A stretch of DNA of 64,000 bases, from the NCBI GenBank assembly GCA_963714145.1, contig OY970235.1, positions 10,012,358-10,076,357 of the forward strand, given 5' to 3'. The DNA is from JBBWZH01 sp035544115 (GTDB lineage: Bacteria; Actinomycetota; Actinomycetes; Mycobacteriales; CADCTP01). The translations under genes were made by a program, and so were the position numbers. The notes under the pieces are model-generated. The model did no database searches and was not told where the DNA came from. It saw only the letters and a program-made list of their open reading frames with translations. This document shows, in pieces, positions 8,212-16,742 of this stretch (position 1 is the first letter of the stretch; each line of letters starts with the position of its first letter).

Positions 8212-8613
8212 TCAGTCGGTGGGGGCGGCGAGGAGCCGGTTGTGCAGTTCGGTGGTGAGCCGGTGGATGGCCCGGGTGATGTCGGTGTTGGTCTTCAGCT
8301 CCAGTTCCTGCTCGGAGAAGTCGTGATCGGCCTTGGCCTGCTGGAACGCGGCCTGCCGGTTCTGGCCGATCATCACGAAGGTGGACAGGAAGATCGCTTC
8401 CAGCGAGACGATCAGGGTCAGGGTCGGCCACGGGTCCGACTCGATGAACAGCATCCACACCGCGAAGCCGACCGCGTGCACGTAGACGAACGGCATCGAG
8501 CCGGCGAACGCGGTGATCTTGTCGGCGATCCGCAGTTGCATGCTCGCGGCGCGCCGGGCGCGCTCGGCGGCGACGACCGGGTGCGGCTGGCGGTGGGCGG
8601 ACGGGTCATCCAT
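8212..8613 (-). CDS. DUF1003 small membrane protein
   Basis: A 133-residue protein with two membrane helices in its centre (FAGSMPFVYVHAVGFAVWMLF and LIVSLEAIFLSTFVMI, about 36-82). The conserved family stretch SLEAIFLSTFVMIGQNRQ follows, then a charged C-terminal helix (KADHDFSEQELELKTNTDI). This matches DUF1003, a widespread family of unknown function. The next gene on the same strand ends 34 nt upstream of its start, which allows co-transcription. Confidence 0.85.
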   Translation of the reverse strand: MDDPSAHRQPHPVVAAERARRAASMQLRIADKITAFAGSMPFVYVHAVGFAVWMLFIESDPWPTLTLIVSLEAIFLSTFVMIGQNRQAAFQQAKADHDFSEQELELKTNTDITRAIHRLTTELHNRLLAAPTD

Positions 8614-8647
8614 GACGGCTCCGGGGGGTCGGGCGACGCTGACCCGG

Positions 8648-9940
8648 TCATTGAACCGGTCGCACCCCCCAGCCGGGCGCCCACCCGGCGGATCCTCCGG
8701 CCCGCGCCGCCAGGTCCGGCGGCACCCGGTCGAACATCTGGCAGACCGCGGTCTCGACGGTCAGCCGCAGCAGCGCGATCAGGTTCTCGTCCGGCTCGGT
8801 GGACAGCATCAGCACCACCCCGCGCCGGCCGTCCCGGCTGCTGTAGGCCAGCGTGACGTAGCCCGGCACGCCGCCGGAGTGGCCCCAGACCGGCCCACAG
8901 GCGCCGCGCAGCGCCTCGATGCCCAGGCCGTAGCCGAACACCGGGTTGACCGGGATCGTCGTGAGCAACTGCGCCAGTTGGGCCGCCGGCAGCAGTTCGC
9001 CGCCGAGCAGCGCGCCGTAGAACCGGCGCAGGTCCTCGGCGGTGGAGATGATCCCGCCGGCGGTCCAGAGCAGCGAGGGGGCCAGCAGGGTCACGTCCTG
9101 CCAGCCGGTGCCGGCGCCGTCCGGCGGCCGGTAGCCGTGCGCGTGGTAGCCGGCGATGTCCCGGTCGTGCGCGGGGAACGAGGTGCCGGACAAGCCCAGC
9201 CGGGTCAGGATCCGCTCCTGTACCAGCGCGTGCACCGAGCGCCGGGTGGCCGCCTCGAGAATCAGCCCGACCACGATGTAGCCGGTGTTCGAGTAGTACC
9301 AGCCCTGCCCCGGGTCGAACAGCGGCGGGTAGCTGGTGGCGATGTCGATCAGGCGCCGGGGCGCGATGCCGATCGTCGGCTGGGTGTAGATCCACTGCGC
9401 GAGCACCTGGTCCTCGGCGTAGTCGTACAGCCCGCTGGAATGGTTCAGCAGCATCCGCAGGGTGACCGCGCTGCCGTTGGGCAGCAGCCCGGGCAGCCAC
9501 CTGCCGACCGTGTCGGACAGCCGCAGCCGGCCCTCGGCGACCAGTTGCAGCGCGACGGTGGCGACGAAGCTCTTGGTCAGGCTGCCGGCCCGGAACCGGG
9601 CCGCGGTGGTCAGCGCGTCCGGCGAGCTGCGCCGGGCCAGGCCGCTGGCCTGGTACCAGGTCTGGCTGCCATTGGTGACGACCGCCAGCACCCCGGTGCC
9701 GCCGCGGTCGACCAGTTCGTCCAGCAGGGTCTGCAGGCGGGGATTCTCGGCGGCCCGGGCCGGGCCGACCGGCTGCGGCCCGGCCGGGTTCGGGCTGGCG
9801 GGGCTCGGGCCGCCGGGGTTCGCGGTGGCCGGGTTCGGGCCGCCGGGGTTCGGGGCGGCGTTGGCCGGCCGGGGGGCGAGCAGCAGCGCGGCCACGGCGA
9901 GGCCGATCGCCTGGGCCCGGTGTCGGGAGCGGTTTGGCAT
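8648..9940 (-). CDS. Secreted serine hydrolase, beta-lactamase/DD-peptidase fold
   Basis: A 430-residue exported enzyme. A signal peptide (AIGLAVAALLLAPRPANAAP) is followed by a repetitive NPGGPNPA-type linker (about 30-60) and the penicillin-binding catalytic domain. Active-site motifs are S120-L-T-K123, Y216-S-N218 and a late HSGG. This fits class C beta-lactamase-related D-alanyl-D-alanine carboxypeptidases or esterases acting at the cell wall. The linker is encoded by a degenerate 15-bp tandem repeat. The ATG lies near a weak ribosome site. Whether it hydrolyses peptidoglycan, esters or beta-lactams cannot be told. Confidence 0.85.
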   Translation of the reverse strand: MPNRSRHRAQAIGLAVAALLLAPRPANAAPNPGGPNPATANPGGPSPASPNPAGPQPVGPARAAENPRLQTLLDELVDRGGTGVLAVVTNGSQTWYQASGLARRSSPDALTTAARFRAGSLTKSFVATVALQLVAEGRLRLSDTVGRWLPGLLPNGSAVTLRMLLNHSSGLYDYAEDQVLAQWIYTQPTIGIAPRRLIDIATSYPPLFDPGQGWYYSNTGYIVVGLILEAATRRSVHALVQERILTRLGLSGTSFPAHDRDIAGYHAHGYRPPDGAGTGWQDVTLLAPSLLWTAGGIISTAEDLRRFYGALLGGELLPAAQLAQLLTTIPVNPVFGYGLGIEALRGACGPVWGHSGGVPGYVTLAYSSRDGRRGVVLMLSTEPDENLIALLRLTVETAVCQMFDRVPPDLAARAGGSAGWAPGWGVRPVQ

Positions 9941-10077
9941 GCCGGTGATCTATCACTTTCAGCAGTGCTCTCGCTACTGTAGGTAGTCAAGTGGGTAGGT
10001 GGGGGTGTGCTCCCGGCAGATCACGGGCAGGATTGCTGGTCGACCGGTACGGGCCTCACCGCCAGGAGGAATACCAG

Positions 10078-10611
10078 ATGAACGAGTTTGTGCTCGACCT
10101 CGACCGCATCCGGACGCAGGCCCGGGAGCAGATCGAGGCCGGGCCGGTCACCGCTTCGTACGGGGTCGACACCAAGCGGGTGATCGACGTCCTGAACGAG
10201 GTACTGGCGACCGAACTGGTCTGCGTGCTGCGCTACAAGCGGCACTACTACACCGCGCAGGGCGTGCACGGGCCGACCGTCGCGGCCGAGTTCCTCGAGC
10301 ACGCCAACGACGAGCAGCGGCACGCCGACCTGGCCGCCGAGCGGATCGCCCAGCTCGGTGGCGAGCCCGACTTCAACCCGGCGGTGCTGGCCGAGCGCAG
10401 CCACACCAGCTACGACGCCAGCACCGGCCTCGCCGAGATGCTGCGCGAAGACCTGGTCGCCGAGCGGATCGCGATCGCCACCTACACCGAGATCGCCCGC
10501 TGGCTCGGCGAGGGCGACCCGACCACCCGCCGCCTGGTCGAGCAACTGCTGGCCGAGGAGGAGGAGCACGCTGACGACCTGCGCAGCCTGCTCGCCCGCA
10601 TCGAAGCCTGA
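10078..10611 (+). CDS. Ferritin-like diiron protein (bacterioferritin/Dps-like)
   Basis: A 177-residue four-helix protein. Helix motifs carry typical diiron ligands: LNEVLATELVCVLRYKRHYY, EHANDEQRHADLAAERI, EDLVAERIAIATYTEI and EEEEHADDL. This matches the bacterioferritin/ferritin-like superfamily for iron storage or oxidative defence. A longer frame starts at 9991, but the ATG at 10078 has a perfect AGGAGGAA site and begins the conserved part. It is monocistronic, with a hairpin 22 nt after the stop. Confidence 0.85.
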   Translation: MNEFVLDLDRIRTQAREQIEAGPVTASYGVDTKRVIDVLNEVLATELVCVLRYKRHYYTAQGVHGPTVAAEFLEHANDEQRHADLAAERIAQLGGEPDFNPAVLAERSHTSYDASTGLAEMLREDLVAERIAIATYTEIARWLGEGDPTTRRLVEQLLAEEEEHADDLRSLLARIEA

Positions 10612-10633
10612 GTTGTGCCGCCGCTGGCTCCGG

Positions 10634-10652
10634 CCGGGCGCCCGTCGCCCGG
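10634..10652 (+). terminator. Hairpin after the ferritin-like gene
   Basis: CCGGGCG-CCCGT-CGCCCGG forms a 7-bp stem with a 5-nt loop without a U-run, as common in high-GC actinobacteria. Confidence 0.45.
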
Positions 10653-10780
10653 TCCGGTCGGCGTCCGGTTGGCTGCCGGCTGAGCCGGCCGCAAGGGTGA
10701 TCCGCCGGTAGGCTGGGAGGGCGTGCTGGGCGTCGGCGGCGGGCGGCGGCACTGAGCCGGTCCGCAGCCTGGGAGGGGTC

Positions 10781-11677
10781 ATGCCGACGTCGACACCGCC
10801 GCCGGTCCGTCCCGGTGCCCGCGACGCCACGCCCACCATCCACCGGCAACTGCGCAACGCGATCCTGATGGGCGAGGTGGCGGCCGGTTCGTTCCTGTCC
10901 CAGGCCAGCATCGCCAAGGAGCTCGGGGTCAGCCGCGGCCCGGTGCGCGAGGCGTTCCGGCTGCTGCAGCGGGAAGGGCTGATCGACGCCGAGATCAACC
11001 GCCGGGCCCGGGTGAGCCGGTTCTCGCCGGCCGAGGTAGAGCAGCTCTACTCGCTGCGGGTGGTGAACGAGGCGCTGGCGATCTCGGTCAGCGTGCCCCG
11101 GTTCACCGACGCGGACCTGGCCGAACTGGGCCGGATGCTGGCCGACCTGGACGCGGTCGACCGGGCCGACCTGCCCGGCTGGGAGCGGCTGCACCAGCAG
11201 TTCCACCTGGCCTGCCTGCGCTACGGCGGCGACCGGACGGTGGCCTGGATCCAGCAGTGGGCCGAGCACACCGAGCGCTACCGGCGGGTGTACGTGACCG
11301 GCGGGCCGCACGCCCGCGCGGTCGGCGCCGCCGAGCACCACGCGATCCTGGCCGCCTGCGCCAACCGGGACCCGGCCGCCGCCGCCACCCTGCTGGCCCG
11401 GCACCTGGCCCGGGCCGCGCTGACGCTGATCGTGATGATGTCGCCGGAGTACGACCCCTGGCTCATCCGCGCCGCCGTCGGCCAGGTCGGCGGCACCGCC
11501 CCGGAAGCCGGCCCCATCGGCCCGGAAGCCGGCGCCGGCCTGGAAGCCGGCCCTGCCGGCCCGGGAGCCGGCCCCGGCGGCCCGGCAGCCGGCCCCGGCG
11601 GCCTGGACGCCGGCGCCGGCGGCGAAGTCCGCTTCGCCCGCCGGCGTGCCGTCGTGACCGCCCACCCGGCCAGCTGA
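10781..11677 (+). CDS. GntR-family regulator with FCD effector domain
   Basis: A 298-residue regulator. The winged helix (about 20-80) shows IHRQLRNAILMGEVAAGSFL and SQASIAKELGVSRGPVREAF. The all-helical FCD domain (about 90-225) has LYSLRVVNEALAI, EHHAILAACANRD and metal-type His/Asp positions, as in FadR-like repressors of organic-acid metabolism. A Gly/Ala/Pro tail of about 60 residues (GPEAG, GPGAG repeats) is unusual and comes from a local minisatellite. GGAGGGG precedes the ATG at 10781. The convergent acetate transporter is the closest possible target, but no operator was identified. Confidence 0.88.
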   Translation: MPTSTPPPVRPGARDATPTIHRQLRNAILMGEVAAGSFLSQASIAKELGVSRGPVREAFRLLQREGLIDAEINRRARVSRFSPAEVEQLYSLRVVNEALAISVSVPRFTDADLAELGRMLADLDAVDRADLPGWERLHQQFHLACLRYGGDRTVAWIQQWAEHTERYRRVYVTGGPHARAVGAAEHHAILAACANRDPAAAATLLARHLARAALTLIVMMSPEYDPWLIRAAVGQVGGTAPEAGPIGPEAGAGLEAGPAGPGAGPGGPAAGPGGLDAGAGGEVRFARRRAVVTAHPAS

Positions 11678-11745
11678 CCGCCCTGCCGGCCGACCGCCCT
11701 GCCGGCCGACCGCCCCGCCGGCCGACCGCCCCACCGGCTGACCGC
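11671..11745. repeat. 16-bp minisatellite downstream of the GntR gene
   Basis: About four degenerate copies of CGACCGCCCTGCCGGC start at the regulator stop codon and fill the gap to the convergent transporter. They continue the repetitive character of the gene's last 60 codons. Confidence 0.6.
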
Positions 11746-11790
11746 CCACCCCGCCGGAGGGCCCGGGGCTGGGGGTGGGGTCAGGGCCGG

Positions 11791-12441
11791 TCAGCCGGTC
11801 AGGACGGGCCGGCCCAGCGGGAGTGCCCGGCCGCCGGTGGCCTGCGCGGCCGAGCCGAAGAACAGGTAGACGCCGACCGCGGCGAACAGCAGCACGACGT
11901 AGCCGGCGGTCTTGAGCACGCCGGTCGAGGCCTGGGCGGTGCCGATCAGCACCAGCAGCAGGGCCAGGTCGATGAGCGCGAACAGGACGGTGAACGCGCC
12001 GGGCAGCCGGAGGGTGGCCAGCGTGAGCATCACGATGACGATCAGCCAGCTGGTCAGGAACAGCTCCTGGGTCGATTTCGCCGCGTCCGCCGTGATGCCG
12101 AACCAGTTGTGGGTGAGACCGAGCACGAGCACCGCGTAGCTGAGCCAGAAGCCGGCGAAGATGCCGAAGACGCTGGCGACCGCGCTCTGGCCGACCGCGG
12201 CGCTCCAGATCGTCGCCGCGAACAGGCCCAGCGAGGTGGCCGCCAGGATGATCGGCAGGGACGCGCCGACCGCGCTGGCCGGTACCACCCCGACCAGCAC
12301 CAGGCCGAGGGCGACCGAGCCGACGATGAAGCTGGGCAGGCCCAGCGCGGTGGGGTCGCCGGCGAGCAGGCCGACCGGGGCGGCGGGCGCCGGCACATCC
12401 AGCTGGACGGGGTGGTCGGTCGTGGCGTCGAGTGTGGTCAT
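11791..12441 (-). CDS. Acetate uptake transporter (AceTr/GPR1-FUN34-YaaH, SatP type)
   Basis: A 216-residue membrane protein with six helices, the size of SatP-type acetate/succinate transporters. Family marks are NPxG-like DPTALGLPSFIVGSVALGL near the start, FGIFAGFWLSYAVLVLGL and a final LLFAAVGVYLFFGSA. The ATG at 12441 is chosen over an upstream start because GAGGAGC precedes it. An imperfect copy of the monooxygenase-operon palindrome lies about 85 nt upstream, which suggests control by the Fis-type activator beyond it. Taking up acetate, or another short acid from propane/acetone breakdown, would fit that link. Confidence 0.87.
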   Translation of the reverse strand: MTTLDATTDHPVQLDVPAPAAPVGLLAGDPTALGLPSFIVGSVALGLVLVGVVPASAVGASLPIILAATSLGLFAATIWSAAVGQSAVASVFGIFAGFWLSYAVLVLGLTHNWFGITADAAKSTQELFLTSWLIVIVMLTLATLRLPGAFTVLFALIDLALLLVLIGTAQASTGVLKTAGYVVLLFAAVGVYLFFGSAAQATGGRALPLGRPVLTG

Positions 12442-12524
12442 CGCTGCTCCTCTGCCGGAGGCATTCGGGCTGCTCACCGCTACCGTGCGGTCCGGTCACT
12501 GTCCCGCTCCGGGGTGCCGCCGCC

Positions 12525-12542
12525 GTTCTCAATCTGAGTCAC
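12525..12542 (-). promoter_or_regulatory. Imperfect activator palindrome before the acetate transporter
   Basis: The sequence is GTTCTCAATCTGAGTCAC. Its halves TTCTCA and TGAGTC resemble GTCTCA-N3-TGAGAC at 14496 and 14839, with the same 3-nt gap. It lies between the transporter start and the regulator 3' end. Confidence 0.45.
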
Positions 12543-12581
12543 CCAGGGGCGCCCGGCCGGGCAACCGGGGGCGCCCGGCGG

Positions 12582-14387
12582 TCAGCTGGTCGGCGCGACG
12601 ATGCCGTATTCGTGGATCTTGCGGTAGATGGTCGCCCGGGACATGCCCAGTGACCGCGCCGCTTTGACCTTGTTGCCGTCGGCGTCCAGCAGGCTGCGGA
12701 CGATCGCGTCGCGTTCCATCGCTTCGAGCGGGCTCAGCACCCGCCGGCTGACCGTGCGGCATTCCGGTGGCAGGTCGGCCGGCTGGATGGTGCCGGTGCG
12801 GCGGTGCTGGACGACCTGGCGGAGCACCTGCCAGAGCTGCTCGGCGTTGCCCGGCCAGCTGGTGCGGACCAGCAGCTGCATGGCCTCGGGGGAGCAGGTC
12901 AGCCGGCCGTGCGGGTTGAGCTTGCCGAGGAAGAACGGGACCAGCTCGTGCAGGTCCTCGATGTGGTGCCGCAGCGGGGGCAGCTCGACCGTGCTGGGGA
13001 AGGACTGGAGCAGCCGGGTCAGGTCGGCGGACGGCTTGCCGGGGCCGAGGGTGACCGCGACCCAGAGCCCGTCGGTACCGCCGGCGGCGCGGGCCGCGGC
13101 CAGTTGGGTGGCCAGCCCGCGCAGCCGGTTGCCGGCCAGCCGGTCGACGTGCCGGATCACCAGCGCGCCGCTGCCCTCGCGCAGCTCGCGCCGGACCCCG
13201 CCGAGCCAGCTGCGATCGGTCGCCTCGGTCGCGTCCAGCACCCGGAACCGGCCGGCCGGGTTGCGGTCCTGGTGCACCGCGCGGAGCACCGCGAGCTTGC
13301 CGACGCCGTGCTCGCCGGCCAGCGCCAGCCACTCCCCGGAGTCGTAGCCGGCCTCGACCGAGTGGCAGCCGCGCAGCCAGAGCGGCCCGGTTCCGACCAG
13401 TCCGGGCCGGATCATCCGGGTCACCGGGCCGGCGTCGACCGATGGGCGGCCGCCGGCCTCGGTCAGCTTCACGTGCGCCACCCCGCCGGCCAGCCGGCCG
13501 CCGCCGTGCACCGGGCGGCAGTACATCCGGGCGGTCATCCCGGTGGTCAGTTCGACGGTGACGGCGCCGCGGTGCCGGCTGGCCAGGGTGGCCGCCGCCT
13601 GGGCGAGCAGCACCGACTGGTCGCCCGGGTCGAGCACCTGGCGGGCATGGTCGTTCATCATCACGACGTCGTTGTTGAACGCGAACACGATGCCCGCGGT
13701 GCGCCGGCAGACCCGCAGGTACTCGTGGAACAGTTCCAGCTCGCGCATGCCCGAGTCGGCCAGCAGCGCCTGCCGGATCTGGTCGGCGGTGGTCTTCGCC
13801 AGCGTGATCAGCAGCGGCCCGGCGTCCTTGCGCCAGCAGGTGAGGTCGACCACGCCGACCGTCTTGCCGTTGATCGGATGGTGGATCGGCACCCCGGCGC
13901 AGGCCAGGTTCTCCAGGTGTTCGGCGTAGTGCTCGTGCCCGAACACGTGCATCGGCCGGCCGCCTTCCAGCGCGGTGCCGATGCCGTTGGTGCCGATGAA
14001 CTCCTCGGCGTAGGAGAAACCGGGCGCGAGCTTGACGCTGTCGAGGTACCGGTCCAGGTCCGGGTCGGCCATCAGCCGGGTCAGCACCACGCCCGTCGGG
14101 TCGGTCAGGACCAGGCTGATCGGCTGCCCGTCCAGTTGCTCGCGCAGGTGTTGCAGCACCGGCAGCGCGCTGCGGGTCAGCGGGGTGTCCAGGTCCGGGT
14201 CGCGGACGTAGGCGAGGTCGATGTGGTCGGCCGCCACGTTCAACCGCCGGGAGCGCCACCAGGACGCGAGGATGGTGTCGCGAACCTGATCCGGTTCGAC
14301 GCTCTCCGCGGTGAGGAACCGCTCGCGGGTCTTGGCCAGCCGGTCGCCGCCGGGGGTCACCGGCGGCTGCTGCGTTGCAGGCGACAT
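12582..14387 (-). CDS. GAF/AAA/Fis transcriptional activator of the monooxygenase operon (MimR/AcoR-like)
   Basis: A 601-residue regulator divergent from the monooxygenase operon. A GAF sensor lies at about 75-230 (FIGTNGIGTALEGGRPMHVFGHEHY, the AcoR-family signature), a degenerate AAA domain at about 335-530 and a Fis helix-turn-helix at 571-596 (GNKVKAARSLGMSRATIYRK). The Walker A is atypical, GEHGVGK without Ser/Thr. The GAFTGA loop that contacts sigma-54 is missing, as in other actinobacterial members, so activation probably uses a sigma-70-type polymerase. In mycobacteria the homologue MimR induces mimABCD with acetone. Here it should bind the GTCTCA-N3-TGAGAC palindromes. Confidence 0.88.
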   Translation of the reverse strand: MSPATQQPPVTPGGDRLAKTRERFLTAESVEPDQVRDTILASWWRSRRLNVAADHIDLAYVRDPDLDTPLTRSALPVLQHLREQLDGQPISLVLTDPTGVVLTRLMADPDLDRYLDSVKLAPGFSYAEEFIGTNGIGTALEGGRPMHVFGHEHYAEHLENLACAGVPIHHPINGKTVGVVDLTCWRKDAGPLLITLAKTTADQIRQALLADSGMRELELFHEYLRVCRRTAGIVFAFNNDVVMMNDHARQVLDPGDQSVLLAQAAATLASRHRGAVTVELTTGMTARMYCRPVHGGGRLAGGVAHVKLTEAGGRPSVDAGPVTRMIRPGLVGTGPLWLRGCHSVEAGYDSGEWLALAGEHGVGKLAVLRAVHQDRNPAGRFRVLDATEATDRSWLGGVRRELREGSGALVIRHVDRLAGNRLRGLATQLAAARAAGGTDGLWVAVTLGPGKPSADLTRLLQSFPSTVELPPLRHHIEDLHELVPFFLGKLNPHGRLTCSPEAMQLLVRTSWPGNAEQLWQVLRQVVQHRRTGTIQPADLPPECRTVSRRVLSPLEAMERDAIVRSLLDADGNKVKAARSLGMSRATIYRKIHEYGIVAPTS

Positions 14388-14495
14388 GGCGCCCCCCGGG
14401 CCGGTACCGCGTTGGCAAGGCGGTTCGCACCAGCGGCGCCGCTGCGGTCGAGATTGCGTCCTGGTTACACGATAGGCGTGACGCTACCCGCGCCT

Positions 14496-14510
14496 GTCTC
14501 ATATTGAGAC
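14496..14510. promoter_or_regulatory. Perfect palindrome GTCTCA-TAT-TGAGAC (operator 1)
   Basis: It lies in the divergent region between the regulator (start 14387) and the small gene at 14559. The same 15-mer with one base changed recurs at 14839. Presumed site of the Fis-type activator. Confidence 0.65.
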
Positions 14511-14558
14511 CCCCATCGCGCCCCGGCGGGCGTGGGCTGTCCGGTACGGAGGTGCCGG

Positions 14559-14807
14559 ATGGAACGGCCGACCGACCAGCAGGACGAGACGTACAACCCG
14601 TGGACCGTGGTGAACCTGGTCTTCCACCACCTGGCCGAGCAGGGTCTGCACCCGGTGCTCGGGGAGGCCGGTGATCCGGGGCCGCCGGCCGCGGCGCTGC
14701 TGCGGGCGCTCGGCATCCGGCCCGCGGCCGAGGGCGACCGGCGGCTCGCCGAGGACATCGCCCGGCAGTTGGCGCAGCTGCGCGCCGCCGCGTTCGAAGG
14801 TGGCTGA
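14559..14807 (+). CDS. Small protein of unknown function leading the monooxygenase operon
   Basis: An 82-residue soluble, acidic protein starting at an ATG with GGAGGT 5 nt upstream. It reads MERPTDQQDETYNPWTVVN, then LVFHHLAEQGLHPVLGEAG and a helical C-terminus (RRLAEDIARQLAQLRAA). I do not recognise a domain. It is expressed from operator 1 and separated from the hydroxylase gene by a second copy of the palindrome, so it belongs to the regulon. A role in assembly or signalling is possible but unproven. Confidence 0.65.
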   Translation: MERPTDQQDETYNPWTVVNLVFHHLAEQGLHPVLGEAGDPGPPAAALLRALGIRPAAEGDRRLAEDIARQLAQLRAAAFEGG

Positions 14808-14838
14808 TCCGTCCACTGTGGAGGGTAGGCCGGCCGCT

Positions 14839-14853
14839 GTCTCATGTTGAGAC
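14839..14853 (+). promoter_or_regulatory. Perfect palindrome GTCTCA-TGT-TGAGAC (operator 2)
   Basis: It lies 143 nt upstream of the hydroxylase alpha start and matches operator 1 in 14 of 15 positions. It implies a separate promoter for the structural genes. Confidence 0.65.
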
Positions 14854-14995
14854 CGCCGACGCTGTGTTACCGGGGTGTGATCTGCCGCACCAGGAGTTTC
14901 GGGCCGGGTCGGGCTCGCGCGGCCACCGCCGCGCCCGCCGCGTCGCGGGGCACCGGACCCCAAACCGAGACGATCTGACAGGCGAGGAGTCACAG

Positions 14996-16645
14996 ATGAG
15001 TCGGCAGAGCGTAGCCAGGGCGCACCAGAAGATCCAGGAACTCTCCTGGGAGCCGGCGTATCACGAGCCGGTATCGCAGTACGGAACCGACTACACCTTC
15101 CAGAAGGCGCAGAAAAAGGACCCGCTCAAGCAGGTCCTGCGGTCGTACTTCCCGATGCAGGAGGAGAAGGACCACCGTGTCTACGGCGCCTCGGACGGCG
15201 CGATCCGCGGGAACATGTTCCGGCAGGTGCAGGAGCGCTGGCTGGAGTGGCAGAAGCTGTTCCTGAGCATCATCCCGCTGCCGGAGATCTCGGCGGCCCG
15301 GGCGATGCCGCTGCTGTTCCGCACCGTGCCGAACCCGGAGCTGCACAACGGCCAGGCCATCCAGATGATCGACGAGGTGCGGCACTCGACGATCCAGCAG
15401 AACCTCAAGCGCCTCTACATGAACAACTACATCGACCCGGCCGGCTTCAACTCGTCGCTGCGGAACTTCCAGAGCGACTACTGCGGCACCATCGGCCGGC
15501 AGTTCGCCGAGGGCTTCATCACCGGCGACGCGATCACGGCGGCCAGCATCTACCTCACGATCGTGGCCGAGACCGCGTTCACCAACACGCTGTTCGTGGC
15601 CATGCCGGCGGAAGCCGCGGCAAACGGCGACTACCTGCTGCCGACGGTGTTCCACTCGGTCCAGTCGGACGAGTCGCGGCACATCAGCAACGGCTACGCG
15701 ACGCTGCTGATGGCGCTCGCCGACGAGGGCAACCACCAGCTACTGGAGCGCGACCTGCGCTACGCCTGGTGGAACAACCACCGGGTGGTGGACGCGGCCA
15801 TCGGCACGTTCATCGAGTACGGCACCAAGGACCGGCGCAAGGACCGCGAGTCGTACGCCGAGATGTGGCGGCGCTGGATCTACGACGACTACTACCGCAG
15901 CTACCTCGTCCCGCTGGAGAAGTACGGGCTGGTCATCCCGCACGACCTCATCGAGGAAGCCTGGAACCAGATCTGGAACAAGGGCTACGTGCATGAGGTC
16001 GCGCAGTTCTTCGCCACCGGCTGGCTGGCGAACTACTGGCGCATCGACCCGATGACCGACAAGGACTTCGAGTGGTTCGAGTTCAAGTACCCGGGCTGGT
16101 ACGACCGGTACGGCAAGTGGTGGGAGGCCTACAACCGGCTGGCCACCCCGAACGGCCACAACCCGATCGTGTTCGAGGACGTCGACTACGTCTACCCGCA
16201 CCGATGCTGGACCTGCATGGTGCCGTGCCTGGTCCGCGAGGACATGGTCATGGCCGAAGTGGACGGTCAGTGGCGGACGTACTGCCATGAGGCCTGCCGG
16301 TGGACCGACACGGTCGCGTTCCGGCCGACCTACCAGGGCCGCAACACCCCGAACATGGGCCAGCTGATCGGCGCCCGGGAGTGGGAGACGCTCTACCACG
16401 GCTGGAACTGGGCCGACGTGGTCAGCGACATGGGCTTCGTCCGCGACGACGGCAAGACCATGGTCGCCCAGCCGCACCTGAACCTCGACCCGTCCAAGAT
16501 GTGGACGCTGGACCACCTGCGCCGGTGCCCGCCGCTGCAGAGCCCGAACGTGCTGCTGAACCAGATGTCGGCGGCCGAGCGGGACGCCTTCCAGGCCGAC
16601 TACAACCGGCAGGGCCCGGCCGGCCGGCCGGCGCCCAGGGACTGA
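14996..16645 (+). CDS. prmA: Soluble diiron monooxygenase hydroxylase alpha subunit (propane/acetone type)
   Basis: The 549-residue large hydroxylase subunit houses the diiron centre that inserts one oxygen atom of O2 into propane, acetone, phenol or similar substrates. Ligand residues are readable: Glu97 (LPEISAARAM), Glu127/His130 (MIDEVRH), Glu192 (IVAETAF), and Glu226/His229 (SDESRH). The length matches PrmA/MimA (about 540-550). A longer frame opens at 14864, but the ATG at 14996 follows GAGGAGT and starts the conserved N-terminus. Gene order alpha-reductase-beta-coupling is that of prmABCD and mimABCD. The exact substrate (propane, acetone or phenol) is not readable. Confidence 0.93.
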   Translation: MSRQSVARAHQKIQELSWEPAYHEPVSQYGTDYTFQKAQKKDPLKQVLRSYFPMQEEKDHRVYGASDGAIRGNMFRQVQERWLEWQKLFLSIIPLPEISAARAMPLLFRTVPNPELHNGQAIQMIDEVRHSTIQQNLKRLYMNNYIDPAGFNSSLRNFQSDYCGTIGRQFAEGFITGDAITAASIYLTIVAETAFTNTLFVAMPAEAAANGDYLLPTVFHSVQSDESRHISNGYATLLMALADEGNHQLLERDLRYAWWNNHRVVDAAIGTFIEYGTKDRRKDRESYAEMWRRWIYDDYYRSYLVPLEKYGLVIPHDLIEEAWNQIWNKGYVHEVAQFFATGWLANYWRIDPMTDKDFEWFEFKYPGWYDRYGKWWEAYNRLATPNGHNPIVFEDVDYVYPHRCWTCMVPCLVREDMVMAEVDGQWRTYCHEACRWTDTVAFRPTYQGRNTPNMGQLIGAREWETLYHGWNWADVVSDMGFVRDDGKTMVAQPHLNLDPSKMWTLDHLRRCPPLQSPNVLLNQMSAAERDAFQADYNRQGPAGRPAPRD

Positions 16646-16654
16646 GGGACGGGC

Positions 16655-16693
16655 GGGCGCGGGCGGATCCGGTCCCCGGCTCCGCTCGCGCCC
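16655..16693 (+). terminator. Intercistronic hairpin after prmA
   Basis: A 13-bp stem (GGGCGCGGGCGGA with TCCGCTCGCGCCC, one G-U) and 13-nt loop fills the 97-nt gap between the hydroxylase alpha and reductase genes. As the operon clearly continues, it may act as a partial terminator or 3' stabiliser that raises alpha-subunit mRNA over reductase mRNA. Confidence 0.5.
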
Positions 16694-16742
16694 GAATCCC
16701 AGTCACAGCAGCGGTCGGTAGCACCGGGTGGGCGAGGTAGCC

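Noticed and set aside
14510..14995. Sigma-54 promoter for the monooxygenase genes
   Set aside because: No convincing TGGCAC-N5-TTGC element is seen and the activator lacks the GAFTGA loop.
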